DNA of 64,000 bases from Massilia aurea (GCF_024753205.1 NZ_JANUGZ010000004.1:248001-312000), one strand, 5' to 3'. Positions 47,111 to 56,660 are shown, numbered from the stretch's first letter. Notes: generated by a model not told the origin, from the letters alone. Numbers and translations: made by a program.

Positions 47111-48571
47111 TTATACAGTCGGTAGCAGCCGACCCAGTCTCATCTTGACCGTGGCGCCCATGCGGTGCACTTCGTCCAGCAATTCGTGGCGGGTAACGCG
47201 CAACATCAGGTACCAGAACAGGGCCAGTGGCGTGAGCATCACCAGAAGGCGCACCAGCGCCGGCCAGTCGGCGGGGACGGCCAGGTTGAGCAGCGCACCT
47301 GCTGCTGCCGTGCCGGCCGCCACCCAGGCGCTTGGCACCATGGCGCGCAATAACGGGATCAGGCCCCAGTGGAAATAGCGCTGCTGTTGCATGATGACGA
47401 TCGGCGTGGCGGCGAGCGAGGCCCAGCACAGCGCCCAGGCAAAGCCCGTCAGGCCGCCGTCGAACAGGGCCACGCCAAAACCGATGCGGGTGGCCAGGGT
47501 GACCAGGACCGGGATCGCACTCAGGTACGGGCGGCCGATCGCGACGATGGCCGGGTGGATGTAATTGAAGGTCATGCCCACTGCGGCGGCAATCGTCAGT
47601 GGCAGGATCGCCGGCACGCTGGCCAGCCAGGTCGCGCCGTACAGCGCCAGCACGATTTCATGGCCCAGCAGGGCGGTCAGCGCCAGCGCCGGCCAGCCGA
47701 CGCCGGTCAGCAGCGCCGTCGCCCGGCTCATGGTGGGGATCAGGGATTCGCCACGGTGGTAGGTCTGGGCCAGGTATGACACGGCGCCGTAATTGACGGT
47801 CGAACCGGCGACATAGGTAAAAATGGTCACCGTCGAATTTGCGCGGCTGAGCAGGCCGACCAGGCGCGCCGAACCCAGCTTGCCCAGCAGGATATCCGGA
47901 ATGGCATTGTTGATCGCCACGGTGCAGCTGGTCAGGAGCGAGCCCAGGCCGAAGTGGGCCACGCCGCGCCAGTGCCGGAACGACGGGGTCCATGGCATGT
48001 TTTTCGGCCGCAGCGGAATATACGCGATGGCGCAGGCCAGGATATTGATCAGGTTCGCCCAGGCCAGGCTCATGCTGCCAAAGCCCAGCTTGGCCAGCAC
48101 CAGGCAGCTGATGCAGAAACTGGACGTGCCCACGGCCATCACGATGGCCTGCTTTTCGGCGGCAAATTCGCGGGTCAGCAACGCATTGGTGACCGTGCCG
48201 AACGGGATGAACAGGAAGCCGATGGCCAGCACCTGCATGACCGGCACGATCTCGGGCTCGTTGAACCAGCGCCCGATCCAGCCGCTGGCCAGGAACATGA
48301 CGGTGGCGATCAGCCACGAGGTCGTAAACACGACGCCGGTGGCCGAGCGAATCTTGTCTGGTGTAAGTACCGACTCACGCTGCAGATAGGTCGATACGCC
48401 GAAGTCCCGGAACACGTGGGCCAGGTTCACGAACACGACCGTCATCGAGTAGACGCCGATCTCGCTGGGGCTGAGCATGCGCGCCAGCAGCACGCTGACA
48501 ATGAATTGCAGGAGCGCTGCGCCGGACGAGGAGAAAAAGTTGATGACCAGCGAGCGGCGCAGATTTACCAT
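47111..48571 (-). CDS. Wzx-like polysaccharide flippase (MOP superfamily)
   Basis: The 486-residue polytopic protein has about 14 predicted transmembrane segments and the PST/Wzx-like start MVNLRRSLVINFFSSSGAALLQFIVSVLLARMLSP, a typical pattern (helix 1 followed by LLARxLxPxxxGxY). It should flip undecaprenyl-linked repeat units or related glycolipids across the inner membrane. 26 bases upstream of the acyl carrier gene and 27 bases from the next gene, all on the minus strand, so likely one operon. Confidence 0.9.
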   Translation of the reverse strand: MVNLRRSLVINFFSSSGAALLQFIVSVLLARMLSPSEIGVYSMTVVFVNLAHVFRDFGVSTYLQRESVLTPDKIRSATGVVFTTSWLIATVMFLASGWIGRWFNEPEIVPVMQVLAIGFLFIPFGTVTNALLTREFAAEKQAIVMAVGTSSFCISCLVLAKLGFGSMSLAWANLINILACAIAYIPLRPKNMPWTPSFRHWRGVAHFGLGSLLTSCTVAINNAIPDILLGKLGSARLVGLLSRANSTVTIFTYVAGSTVNYGAVSYLAQTYHRGESLIPTMSRATALLTGVGWPALALTALLGHEIVLALYGATWLASVPAILPLTIAAAVGMTFNYIHPAIVAIGRPYLSAIPVLVTLATRIGFGVALFDGGLTGFAWALCWASLAATPIVIMQQQRYFHWGLIPLLRAMVPSAWVAAGTAAAGALLNLAVPADWPALVRLLVMLTPLALFWYLMLRVTRHELLDEVHRMGATVKMRLGRLLPTV

Positions 48572-48598
48572 ACAGCGTGTTACCAGGTGACGATCGGA

Positions 48599-49528
48599 CT
48601 ATGCGGCGACGCCGCGGATCAGGCCAATGGCTTGACGGGACGTCACTTCATACTTGTTATTGAGGAAACGCATCGAACCGATGAAGTGGAAGAATGCCGT
48701 GTCGGCGGTCGCCATGTCGGGGGTGGCGTATTTCGGGAACGGCAATGCGCGCGTGCCCGGCATGTTCGACGCGACGTAGTTGGACGTGATCTGTTCGGTG
48801 CCCCACTCGCGCCAGCGCTCGCCAAACTTGCCGCCCAGCCGGCGCGAAAAGTCGAGCATCGTCTCGCGCATCGTGTCCGAGCGCGGAAAACCGGAGAACC
48901 CGGAGCAGCCGCGGATATAGCGGGCGTTGTCCGGCAAGCCGACCATCACCATTTCGGTTTCAACAATCCCCTGGATGTGGGCGCCCGGCTTGATCCAAGG
49001 CAAAGCGTTTTCGCGCGTTGCCTGCAGCGAGCGCACTGGCGTGTCCGGCATTTCGCCCAGCACGAAACCGTTGCCGGCGCGGATGGCCTCGAGCACTTCG
49101 GGAATGGGCTGGACCGTCAGCGTGTCGGCATCGAGCTGGATCACGTAATTGTCGCGCACGTATTCCGAGATCGCGAACAGGCGCTCCCAGGTACCGCCAC
49201 GCGGGATGTCCGGGTGGGTGAATTCATCGGCGCGGCGCAGCTCGATATGCGGCACGTGCTGCTTGAGCACAGCGCGATCGGCTTCGGTAATCGATGGATC
49301 GCAGACCACCACGATGCGCTGCGGGTTCAGGAAGTGGATGAACGATTTGACGGCAACCAGATAGACGTGGACGTCGCGCGCTTGCACCATCGACAGCAGC
49401 ATGAAGGGCAGATCGCCCCGTGACGCAGGCTTGGTTTGCATGATCTTCAGGGCCACCTTCTGGTGGCGGCCCTTGAAATAATCGCGCTTGACTCGCTGGA
49501 TGACTCTGTTCATCAACGACATGTACAC
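48599..49528 (-). CDS. Glycosyltransferase-like protein with a DxD motif
   Basis: The 309-residue soluble protein is probably a nucleotide-sugar transferase with a GT-A type fold. VIQLDADTLTVQ (Asp133 and Asp135) fits the metal-binding DxD motif, with a strand-rich N-terminal region (VYLVAVKSFIHFL, IVVVCDPSITEADR) in the Rossmann-like position. The family is not resolved beyond that. It is probably cotranscribed with the flippase. Confidence 0.75.
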   Translation of the reverse strand: MYMSLMNRVIQRVKRDYFKGRHQKVALKIMQTKPASRGDLPFMLLSMVQARDVHVYLVAVKSFIHFLNPQRIVVVCDPSITEADRAVLKQHVPHIELRRADEFTHPDIPRGGTWERLFAISEYVRDNYVIQLDADTLTVQPIPEVLEAIRAGNGFVLGEMPDTPVRSLQATRENALPWIKPGAHIQGIVETEMVMVGLPDNARYIRGCSGFSGFPRSDTMRETMLDFSRRLGGKFGERWREWGTEQITSNYVASNMPGTRALPFPKYATPDMATADTAFFHFIGSMRFLNNKYEVTSRQAIGLIRGVAA

Positions 49529-49624
49529 AAACTCCTGATTTGACGATAGCTTCAGGCTGAACGCCTGTTTCCTGATGTTGACAGAAACACACTAACCAGT
49601 GTATTTCTTGCTAATACGCATGAC

Positions 49625-49630
49625 ATTATA
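49625..49630 (-). promoter_or_regulatory. -10 element candidate for the EPS minus-strand operon
   Basis: TATAAT on the minus strand (49630-49625), about 97 bases upstream of the glycosyltransferase ATG. No acceptable -35 hexamer is seen at 16-18 bases, so the promoter call is tentative. Confidence 0.3.
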
Positions 49631-49747
49631 AGCTGCAACGCTCATTGCACGCGGTACCCGGCGAGATTGTTGTGATCGAAAGGTAACGGCAGCAAAGGCA
49701 GTGGCGGCAGACAAGGACCGGCCGATCATTGCGCACCCACAAGCGCA

Positions 49748-49784
49748 CTGGCCGGGCGTTCGGTGTATCCGAACGCCCGGCCAG
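49748..49784 (-). terminator. Strong hairpin after the lyase-like lipoprotein gene
   Basis: CTGGCCGGGCGTTCGG (49748-49763) pairs perfectly with CCGAACGCCCGGCCAG (49769-49784) around TGTAT, a 16-base stem. It lies 21 bases after the stop of the next gene on the minus strand. No T tract follows, so it may protect or stall rather than terminate. Confidence 0.55.
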
Positions 49785-49804
49785 AAGACGTGCCAGGGGT
49801 TAGC

Positions 49805-52075
49805 TTAGCGTGGGACGATGGCCCACTGCGGTGCATCCGGATAATACGGCGGTGCACTACGGCCAGCCAGCAGCGCCCATGCCTGGGTGGCATTCGGAGT
49901 GCCCGCGGCCACGGCGACTGCCAGGGCCGGCTGCATATTCGACGGATACCCGATCGACGAGTCGGAATAGCCGGTCATGCGACCCACCTGCCACTGGAAA
50001 CCATGGGCCAGCGTCAGGTAGTCGACCTGGGCCTGGCTGTTGCACGCCTGGTCGATGTATTTCAGGCCCTTCGGATGGGTGAATTTGCGGCCATCGTCGT
50101 TGTAGTAGTCAGTGCCGTCATAGTTGGCCTTGTACAATTTTTCGAAGCTGTCGTAGATCGGGGTGGTCGGCGAATCGCGGAACTTGAGGCCGTAGGCGGC
50201 GCCCTGGATCCAGCAGTAGCCTGGCGCGGTCATGCGGCCAACCGAGTATTTCGCTTTCCACTGCAGGATCGGGGTCGCTTTGGCAAAACCCAGTTCGGAC
50301 AGGTAACCGAAGCTCCAGGTCAGGAAATCGTCCTGCCACGGCGCCGAGGCATCGACCTGGAAGGCATTTTCACCCGAGCCGTCATACACGCCCAGCTTGT
50401 TCGGATTTCCCACGACATAGGTCGCATGGTAGAAGTCCAGGTTATTCTCGAGCTGCTTGGTGAAGTACGCCTTCAGAGGATCGTTGTCCGGCGTGATGTA
50501 AGCACTGTGACCGAGCGTGCGCAGCGACCAGGCCTGGCCGCGCAATTGTTGCCAGCGCACGAGGCCCTTGCCTTCACCGTGGTTATTGGAAGCCGTGCCG
50601 AGCGGATTGGACGATGCCCAGAACTGAAGTTCTTCCAGATAGTAATAGTCGCCAGTGACGAGGTAAGGCAGGTAGGCCAGCGATGGCTGGTGCGCCGTAT
50701 CGGCTTCGAACGGGGTATCGCCGAGGGCGCCGTTGTTGTTGACATAGCGCGGCACTGGCAAAGGACCATATTCACGCAGATTCCAGTGCGTCGTGATGTG
50801 CTTGTTGGCCTCGTTATCGGTCCGCACCGGATAGCCGGTCTTTTCGTCGCGGTAGTGAATCGACCAGCTGCCCGAACCATCGGCGGCGGCCATCATCGCA
50901 TTGCGCGCCCGCTTGTCCATCGACAGCAGATACATCACTGACCAGGTCGGCAGTGGGCCAATGTCGCCCCGGCCACCGGCGGTCGGCATGTACGCCACGA
51001 TCGGTCCGATGGTCATGGGGCCGGTATTCTCGGCCGTGATGCGCCCGGCAATATTGTTCAGTTCATTGTTCGTTGGCACCACCCGGCTATCGTAGTTCGA
51101 GACGGCCTTGGTGGCCATCATGTATGCGCCATTGAGTTTCACGTCCATGACCGGCACGCGTGCGGTGTCCCACCAGCCGGCCTGGTGCCAGCGCGCATGG
51201 TGATAATGGGTCAGTGCCGACTTGGCGTACACCGAGCGGCCGCCAACTTCGACATCGACGTCATAGGTCAATTTGCCGCCAGGAACGAACGTCTTGGTGT
51301 TTTCGACCACGACATCGACCCGCGCCTGTTTGCCCAGCGCTGAATACCAGCGCACGTCGAAGCGCGCCGTCAACAGCGATTGCGTCACGCCAGCCGCGTT
51401 TTTCAGTGGCGCGTTCAGGTGCCACTCGTTGACGACATTGCCCGACAACCAGTTGCGTGGCGCGGTGTCGGCAACCAGCGCGTCAGCCAGCGAGGCAGTG
51501 TATTTCTCGCCATTGAGGGTGATGGTCACCTTGCTGGTCAGGCCCGATTTGGCCAGGCTCTGCACGGTCTCGCTGCTTTTGAGCGACGTTGACGACTTGA
51601 CCAGCTGCAGGGTCTGCGTCTGGCCGGCAGCCAGCTCCGGCAATATGCCAGACACGACAACGTGGCGTACCGAGCCGTCTGCATGCGTGGCCTTGATGTC
51701 CGTTTGCAGGCGCAGCAGAGTGCCGTCTGGCAACTTGGCTGCCAGGCCGTCCTTGACGTTCATCTTGCCTGCCATGATGACCTGGCCGAATGTGAATGGC
51801 ACTTGCTTCTGGGCCGTGCCGGTGTTCTGGAGGCTGAAATCGGTAATCGGATCGCCGGCAACGATCGGCGTCAAGCCGGCTGCCTGGTCGCCTGACGGGG
51901 TTGACGAGACTGGCGTGCCGGTGGCCGGTACGGCAGTCTTCGGGGTGAACGCAGTCACCGTCCTTGCCAGGGACGTCGTGTCGCTGGTGGCATCGCCGCC
52001 ACCGCCGCCGCAGGCGGTCAGCATGACGGTGCACATGGCAGTAATGAGTCGGGTGCTGGTGCTGCGCACGAGCAC
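49805..52075 (-). CDS. Large PcRGLX/YetA-like lipoprotein, candidate polysaccharide lyase
   Basis: The 756-residue product (from the GTG at 52075) begins with a lipoprotein signal peptide ending LTAC-GGGGG. A first beta-rich domain follows, with VPFTFGQVIMAGKM, AAKLPDGTLLRLQTDIKATHADGSVRHVVVSG, which resembles the N-terminal RIFT-barrel domain of the PcRGLX/YetA family (exo-rhamnogalacturonan-lyase-like). A long C-terminal part, rich in Trp/Tyr and with an alpha/alpha-type region, continues to PYYPDAPQWAIVPR. Location: outer membrane or periplasm-facing. The open frame extends upstream through the AT-rich region to 52495 (another ATG at 52372 with a hydrophobic segment MLAICALTVVFVW), so the true start is uncertain. 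Confidence 0.75.
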   Translation of the reverse strand: MLVRSTSTRLITAMCTVMLTACGGGGGDATSDTTSLARTVTAFTPKTAVPATGTPVSSTPSGDQAAGLTPIVAGDPITDFSLQNTGTAQKQVPFTFGQVIMAGKMNVKDGLAAKLPDGTLLRLQTDIKATHADGSVRHVVVSGILPELAAGQTQTLQLVKSSTSLKSSETVQSLAKSGLTSKVTITLNGEKYTASLADALVADTAPRNWLSGNVVNEWHLNAPLKNAAGVTQSLLTARFDVRWYSALGKQARVDVVVENTKTFVPGGKLTYDVDVEVGGRSVYAKSALTHYHHARWHQAGWWDTARVPVMDVKLNGAYMMATKAVSNYDSRVVPTNNELNNIAGRITAENTGPMTIGPIVAYMPTAGGRGDIGPLPTWSVMYLLSMDKRARNAMMAAADGSGSWSIHYRDEKTGYPVRTDNEANKHITTHWNLREYGPLPVPRYVNNNGALGDTPFEADTAHQPSLAYLPYLVTGDYYYLEELQFWASSNPLGTASNNHGEGKGLVRWQQLRGQAWSLRTLGHSAYITPDNDPLKAYFTKQLENNLDFYHATYVVGNPNKLGVYDGSGENAFQVDASAPWQDDFLTWSFGYLSELGFAKATPILQWKAKYSVGRMTAPGYCWIQGAAYGLKFRDSPTTPIYDSFEKLYKANYDGTDYYNDDGRKFTHPKGLKYIDQACNSQAQVDYLTLAHGFQWQVGRMTGYSDSSIGYPSNMQPALAVAVAAGTPNATQAWALLAGRSAPPYYPDAPQWAIVPR

Positions 52076-52843
52076 TTCAGCTGGGTGCAGCGCGAAATTC
52101 GTTTCAGCGCTCGCAGATAATGTAGTCAGAGTGTTCATATGAGAATTCATGTAGTTGGGCAACTGATTCGCCAAGGAAAGAATTTCTTCGAAGAACTGAA
52201 CTTTACCCTGATCCATCATTTGTGTCTTCTGATTCTCCCCAACCTCCATTTGTTTCCACACGAAAACAACAGTTAACGCGCATATTGCCAACATTAAATA
52301 ACGATGTGTCAAGCGGTTATTGGCTTTAATTGATGAACAGCTATACGAATTAAAATATGTGCAAAGATTCATCGGTCGTTTCCATTCCAGGTCGGGTTGG
52401 CAGCGGCCCCATTGGGCAGCACTGGTGAGACTGCGTTTTATCGGGTAATCAAACAGGCATGCATCATCGTGTTCCAGCACAGATGCTTTAATCAAAAATA
52501 TTTCAAAACAGTAAATTTTGGTGAATCATTCATGCGCTTTTTTATTGATGGCCAGCGCTCCGGTACATCAAATGCTAAATTGCATGAATTACATAAGTAG
52601 TTAATTTTTGGAAACTGTAATGGTTTGATTGATATTGCCGGAATAGGAATCTGCAACGGATTTTCTTGTCCATCATCTCCGATACGCGGCGTGCGCGTGG
52701 GACGATCTGGCGATCGCAAACGTCCACTTTGGCGCCGGTCCGCACCATGCGATTCGTGTGTGCCAGGTTGCGGGTGTGTTAGGATGGCAAGATTCTTTCC
52801 GCGGCGCTGGCCTGCCGCACTCTAACGCACCGAAGGCGAAGAA
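52076..52843. other. Divergent AT-rich intergenic region (lyase-like and GT2 genes)
   Basis: The segment 52140-52640 is clearly richer in A and T than its surroundings. On the minus strand it keeps an open frame to 52495 that would add a transmembrane-like stretch to the lyase-like lipoprotein; no Shine-Dalgarno sequence supports it. No clear promoter pair was found for either gene. Confidence 0.4.
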
Positions 52844-53890
52844 TTGTCATCCCGCGATACTGCCCGTCCCACCGAAAGCAGCCTTCTGGCGCGCCGCGAT
52901 CCCCATTCGGGCTGCCGTGTCTCGGTCATCGTCCCAACGCGCAACCGGCACGCCTTGCTCGAACGGATGCTCCTGCGCATCCGCTCCCAGACCTTTGGCG
53001 ATTTCGAAGTCATCGTGGTCGATGACGGCTCCGACGCCGCGAGCCGTCAGGCATGCAGCGACAGCCTCGAGCGCCTCGATAGCCGCTTCCGTGTGATTGA
53101 ATTGGGCATACCCGGCGGGCCGGGCCATGGCCCGTCGGTGGCGCGCAATGCCGGCATCGATGCGGCGACGGGCGACATCATCACCTTCTGCGACGACGAC
53201 GATTTCTGGACGGGCGACACCCACCTGGCCGCGATGGTCGACGTGTTCGACAGCCAGCCAGAAGTCGACCTGTACATCGCCAACCAGAGCGCCGTCTCGC
53301 ACCTTGGCGCCACCGAGCGCAGCGACTGGCTGCCGGCTCTGGTCGGGATGGTTGCCGGCCGCCCGCGCACCCATGCGAACGGCTACCGGATCGCACTCGA
53401 TGAACTGGTGCGTGCCGGTGGCTTTGCCCAACTGAACATCCTGGCCCTGCGCCGCACGACCGCGCAGGCGATCGGCGGCTTCTGGACCCGCACGTCGTAT
53501 GAAGAAGACCGCGATTTCTTCTGGCGCGCAGCCGACGCCGCGCGCGCCGTGTTCTTCAATCCCGACGTGATCGCGCAGCACAACGTGCCCGATCCGGCGC
53601 GCCAGAACAATCTGTCGCGCCGCTTTTCCCAGGCCGAACGCTGGCTGCTCTCGGCGCTCGTATCGCAGCACATCGCCATGAAGGTCGACAGCACGGCAAT
53701 CCGCGCGCTGTGCCTGTCGTACGAGGGCGATATCCTGCGCCGGCTGTCGCGTTACTGGTCGGACGAAGGCAAGCATGCGCTGGGCTGGCAATATGCCCGC
53801 CGTGCACTGGCCGCGCGCATGTCCCTCAAATGGGCGTTGTATACAGCAGCACTTGGCTGCCGTCAGTTGTTGCGCAAGGGCCAGGCATGA
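52844..53890 (+). CDS. GT2-family glycosyltransferase
   Basis: The 348-residue protein has a GT-A fold: VSVIVPTRNRHALLE (residues 26-40), the first aspartates in VVDDGSD (60-64), and the DxD-like CDDDDFW (116-122). Later, a typical GT2 acceptor region EEDRDFFWRAADAA. The start is TTG at 52844, which has the purine-rich sequence GAAGGCGAAGAA before it. Its stop overlaps the ATG of the ATP-grasp fusion (ATGA), so they are coupled. Confidence 0.87.
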   Translation: MSSRDTARPTESSLLARRDPHSGCRVSVIVPTRNRHALLERMLLRIRSQTFGDFEVIVVDDGSDAASRQACSDSLERLDSRFRVIELGIPGGPGHGPSVARNAGIDAATGDIITFCDDDDFWTGDTHLAAMVDVFDSQPEVDLYIANQSAVSHLGATERSDWLPALVGMVAGRPRTHANGYRIALDELVRAGGFAQLNILALRRTTAQAIGGFWTRTSYEEDRDFFWRAADAARAVFFNPDVIAQHNVPDPARQNNLSRRFSQAERWLLSALVSQHIAMKVDSTAIRALCLSYEGDILRRLSRYWSDEGKHALGWQYARRALAARMSLKWALYTAALGCRQLLRKGQA

Positions 53891-55629
53891 GCACCAGAAA
53901 CAAGGTCCTCGTCATCGGCGACGACACGCGCAGCTTCCTGTCGACCGTGCGTTCGCTCGGGCGCCAGGGACTCGAAGTGCACGTGGCGCCGTTCGACTTC
54001 CGGGCGCCGGCGCTGGCGTCGCGCTATATCCACGCGACCCATTTCCTGCCGTACTACCTCGATGGCGGCCAGGCCTGGCTGGACGCCGTCCTGGCGCTGC
54101 TGCGCGAGCACGACTTTTCACTGGTCGTGCCGTGCGACGAGCGGGGGCTGTTGCCGCTGTGCCTGCACCGTGACGCGCTGGGCGCCTTCTGCCCACTGGC
54201 GATTCCATCGGCCGAGGCACTCGACATCTACTTCGACAAGGTGCGCACGCGCGACCTGGCCCAGTCGGTGAACGTGCCGGTCGCACCGGGGCGCCTCCTC
54301 GCTGCCAACGACACGGCCGACGGCATTGCCGCCGAATTCGGCTTGCCGGTCGTGATCAAGGAACCGATGTCGTACGCGATGCCGGAGCTGTATGTGCGCA
54401 CCAGCACCCGCATCATCGGTGAACGCGCCGAACTGGTCGCATGGCTGGCGCGCCACGACCATGGGGCCGGTCCGATCCTGCTGGAACAGATGTTCCCCGG
54501 CTTCGGCCTGGGCGTCTCGGTGTTGTGCCATGACGGCGCCGTGCTGCAGGCGTTCGAGCACCACCGGGCGCATGAAATGAACGGCAGCAGTTATTACCGC
54601 AAGAGCGCGCCGCTCGACCCGCAACGCCTTGCGGCGGTCGAACGCATGGTGCGCGCCAGCCGCTACACGGGCCTGGCGATGTTCGAATTCAAGGTCGATC
54701 CCGCCACCGATGGCTGGATCCTGATCGAAGTCAATGCACGTCCCTGGGGCTCGCTGCCGCTGCCGGTATCGATCGGCGTCGATTTCCCGTATCGCCTGTA
54801 TCGCCTGCTGGCGCTGGGCGAACCGACCACGCCGGTGGACTACCCGGCCGGGCGCTATTGCCGCAACTTGATCCTTGACATGTGGCAGGCCAGGGCGGGC
54901 GCGGCCCGCCTGGCGCGCCGCCCGGTCCGCCTGGTGATGCATTGCCTCGCCTGGGGCTGGAGTTTCCATCGCCTGCTGATCGGCAGGGAACACCAGGACA
55001 CGCTGGTGCTCGACGATGCAGGTCCCGGCTGGCAGGAGCTGCGCGAACTCGCCGGCGGCCGCTTCAGGCGGCGCGCCGCGGTGCAGTCGGGTCAATCCCT
55101 CCCGTCGCGCATGGCGAGCCTGTTTGCCGCCAACCCGAACCGGCCGCTGAACGTGTTGTACGTCTGCCAGGGCAACATCAATCGCAGCAGCTATGCCCAC
55201 CTCAAGTCAGGCCAGCTGTTCGGCGCCAGCGCGCAGTTCGATTCGGCCGGCATGCTGCCCCGTAACCGGCGTGGCTCGCCCACCGTGGCCATCGCGGCGG
55301 CGGCGCAGCGCGGCGTCGACATGTCGGCGCACCGTTCACGCCACGCCAGCCGCGCCATGCTCGAAGAGGCCGACCTGGTGATCGTCTTCGACCAGATCAA
55401 CCTCGACAGCATCGCGGCACGTTATCCCGACCTCAAGGACCGCGTCTTTCTGCTTGGTGAAGCCTGTACTGCGGCGGGCAGCGACTGCCAGATCCTCGAC
55501 CCCGAAGGCAAGGACGCCAGCACATTCAATGCGACCTATGGCCGCATCGACGAGTGCCTCGTGGCGCTCGCGCAAACGGCACCGGCGCCGGCATCGGCCA
55601 ACCCAGTACGAGATACCCGTCAATGCTAA
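53887..55629 (+). CDS. ATP-grasp domain fused to low-molecular-weight protein tyrosine phosphatase
   Basis: The 580-residue protein joins two enzymes. Residues 1-410 form an ATP-grasp carboxylate-amine ligase-like region: pre-ATP-grasp KVLVIGDDTRSFLSTVRSLG, ATP-binding Lys158 in VVIKEP, and EVNARPWGSLP (Glu281, Asn283) for metal binding. Residues 421-570 are a low-molecular-weight protein-tyrosine phosphatase with the P-loop C427-QGNINR-S (CX5RS), an Asp-Pro general-acid loop (DPEGKD) near the C-terminus. Such phosphatases (Wzb/EpsP) normally work against the Wzc tyrosine kinase of EPS export. The fusion suggests one protein couples a ligase to phospho-signalling. ATG overlaps the upstream stop codon and its stop overlaps the next start by seven bases. 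Confidence 0.85.
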   Translation: MSTRNKVLVIGDDTRSFLSTVRSLGRQGLEVHVAPFDFRAPALASRYIHATHFLPYYLDGGQAWLDAVLALLREHDFSLVVPCDERGLLPLCLHRDALGAFCPLAIPSAEALDIYFDKVRTRDLAQSVNVPVAPGRLLAANDTADGIAAEFGLPVVIKEPMSYAMPELYVRTSTRIIGERAELVAWLARHDHGAGPILLEQMFPGFGLGVSVLCHDGAVLQAFEHHRAHEMNGSSYYRKSAPLDPQRLAAVERMVRASRYTGLAMFEFKVDPATDGWILIEVNARPWGSLPLPVSIGVDFPYRLYRLLALGEPTTPVDYPAGRYCRNLILDMWQARAGAARLARRPVRLVMHCLAWGWSFHRLLIGREHQDTLVLDDAGPGWQELRELAGGRFRRRAAVQSGQSLPSRMASLFAANPNRPLNVLYVCQGNINRSSYAHLKSGQLFGASAQFDSAGMLPRNRRGSPTVAIAAAAQRGVDMSAHRSRHASRAMLEEADLVIVFDQINLDSIAARYPDLKDRVFLLGEACTAAGSDCQILDPEGKDASTFNATYGRIDECLVALAQTAPAPASANPVRDTRQC

Positions 55630-56627
55630 GAAAAACCAGCCATCTGCCGGCACGCCTGGGCGCCGGCGCCCGCCCTGTCCTGGTCGTCGTGATCGACACC
55701 GAGGAAGAATTCGACTGGACCAAACCGTTCGACCGCGCCAGCGTCGGCACGAGTTCGATCGCCGGCCAGCCATTGATGCACGAGCGGGTCTATGATCGCC
55801 TGGGCATCGTGCCGACCTATGTGATCGACTGGCCGGTGGCGACCACGCCGGCCTCGGTGGCCGTGCTGCGCGGGCTGATGGAGGCGGGGCGCTGTGAAAT
55901 CGGAACGCACCTGCATCCCTGGGTCTCGCCACCGCACGACGAAGAAGTCTCCACCTTCCATTCCTACGCCGGCAATTTGCCGCGGCAGCTCGAGTACGAC
56001 AAGCTGCGCCAGCTGACCGACGCCATTACACGCTCGTTCGGCCGCGCGCCGACGACGTTCAAGGCCGGGCGCTATGGCCTGGGCGCGCACACGGCTGAAT
56101 CGATTGCCGCCCTGGGCTACCAGATCGACGCCAGCGTGGTGCCTTACACCGCCTTTACCGACGATGGCGGCCCGGATTTCCGCGCCTACGACGAACACCC
56201 GTACACGTTCGAAGCGGGCGGTCGCAGGCTGCTCGAGCTCCCCAACACGGCCGGTTATACTGGCTGGCTGCGCGCGCAGGGCCCGGCGCTGTACGAGCTG
56301 GCGCAGCAAGGCTGGGCGCGCAAGCTGCACATGGGCGGCATCCTGTCACGCAGCGGTGCGCTCGAGCGCATCCGTCTAAGCCCCGAAGCCGCCAATGGCG
56401 CCGAACTGCGGCGTTTGACCAGTGCGCTGCATGGCGCTGGCTGCGAAGTGTTTTCGCTGACGTATCACAGCCCGTCCATGGTGCCCGGCCATACCCCGTA
56501 TGTGCGCACCGACGCCGACCTGGAGCGCTTTATTGCGACCGTACACGACTACTGCACCTGGTTCCGCGACGAGCTGGGTGGCGAATTCATGAGCATCACA
56601 GGACTGGCTGCGCGCCTGCAGTCCTGA
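55623..56627 (+). CDS. WalW-like polysaccharide deacetylase family protein
   Basis: The 334-residue product resembles polysaccharide deacetylases of the NodB-like fold: the first motif VVVIDTEEEFDW (Asp25, with an unusual run of Glu) and the second motif IGTHLHPW (His96, His98). Later, the segment ITRSFGRAPTTFKAGRYGLG corresponds to motif 3. It would act on N-acetyl groups of the EPS or an LPS sugar. The order of catalytic residues is more like the WalW group. Its ATG overlaps the upstream gene by seven bases. Confidence 0.85.
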   Translation: MLRKTSHLPARLGAGARPVLVVVIDTEEEFDWTKPFDRASVGTSSIAGQPLMHERVYDRLGIVPTYVIDWPVATTPASVAVLRGLMEAGRCEIGTHLHPWVSPPHDEEVSTFHSYAGNLPRQLEYDKLRQLTDAITRSFGRAPTTFKAGRYGLGAHTAESIAALGYQIDASVVPYTAFTDDGGPDFRAYDEHPYTFEAGGRRLLELPNTAGYTGWLRAQGPALYELAQQGWARKLHMGGILSRSGALERIRLSPEAANGAELRRLTSALHGAGCEVFSLTYHSPSMVPGHTPYVRTDADLERFIATVHDYCTWFRDELGGEFMSITGLAARLQS

Positions 56628-56660
56628 TCGGTATCAACCATGCGATCGGGCGCATCCGCG

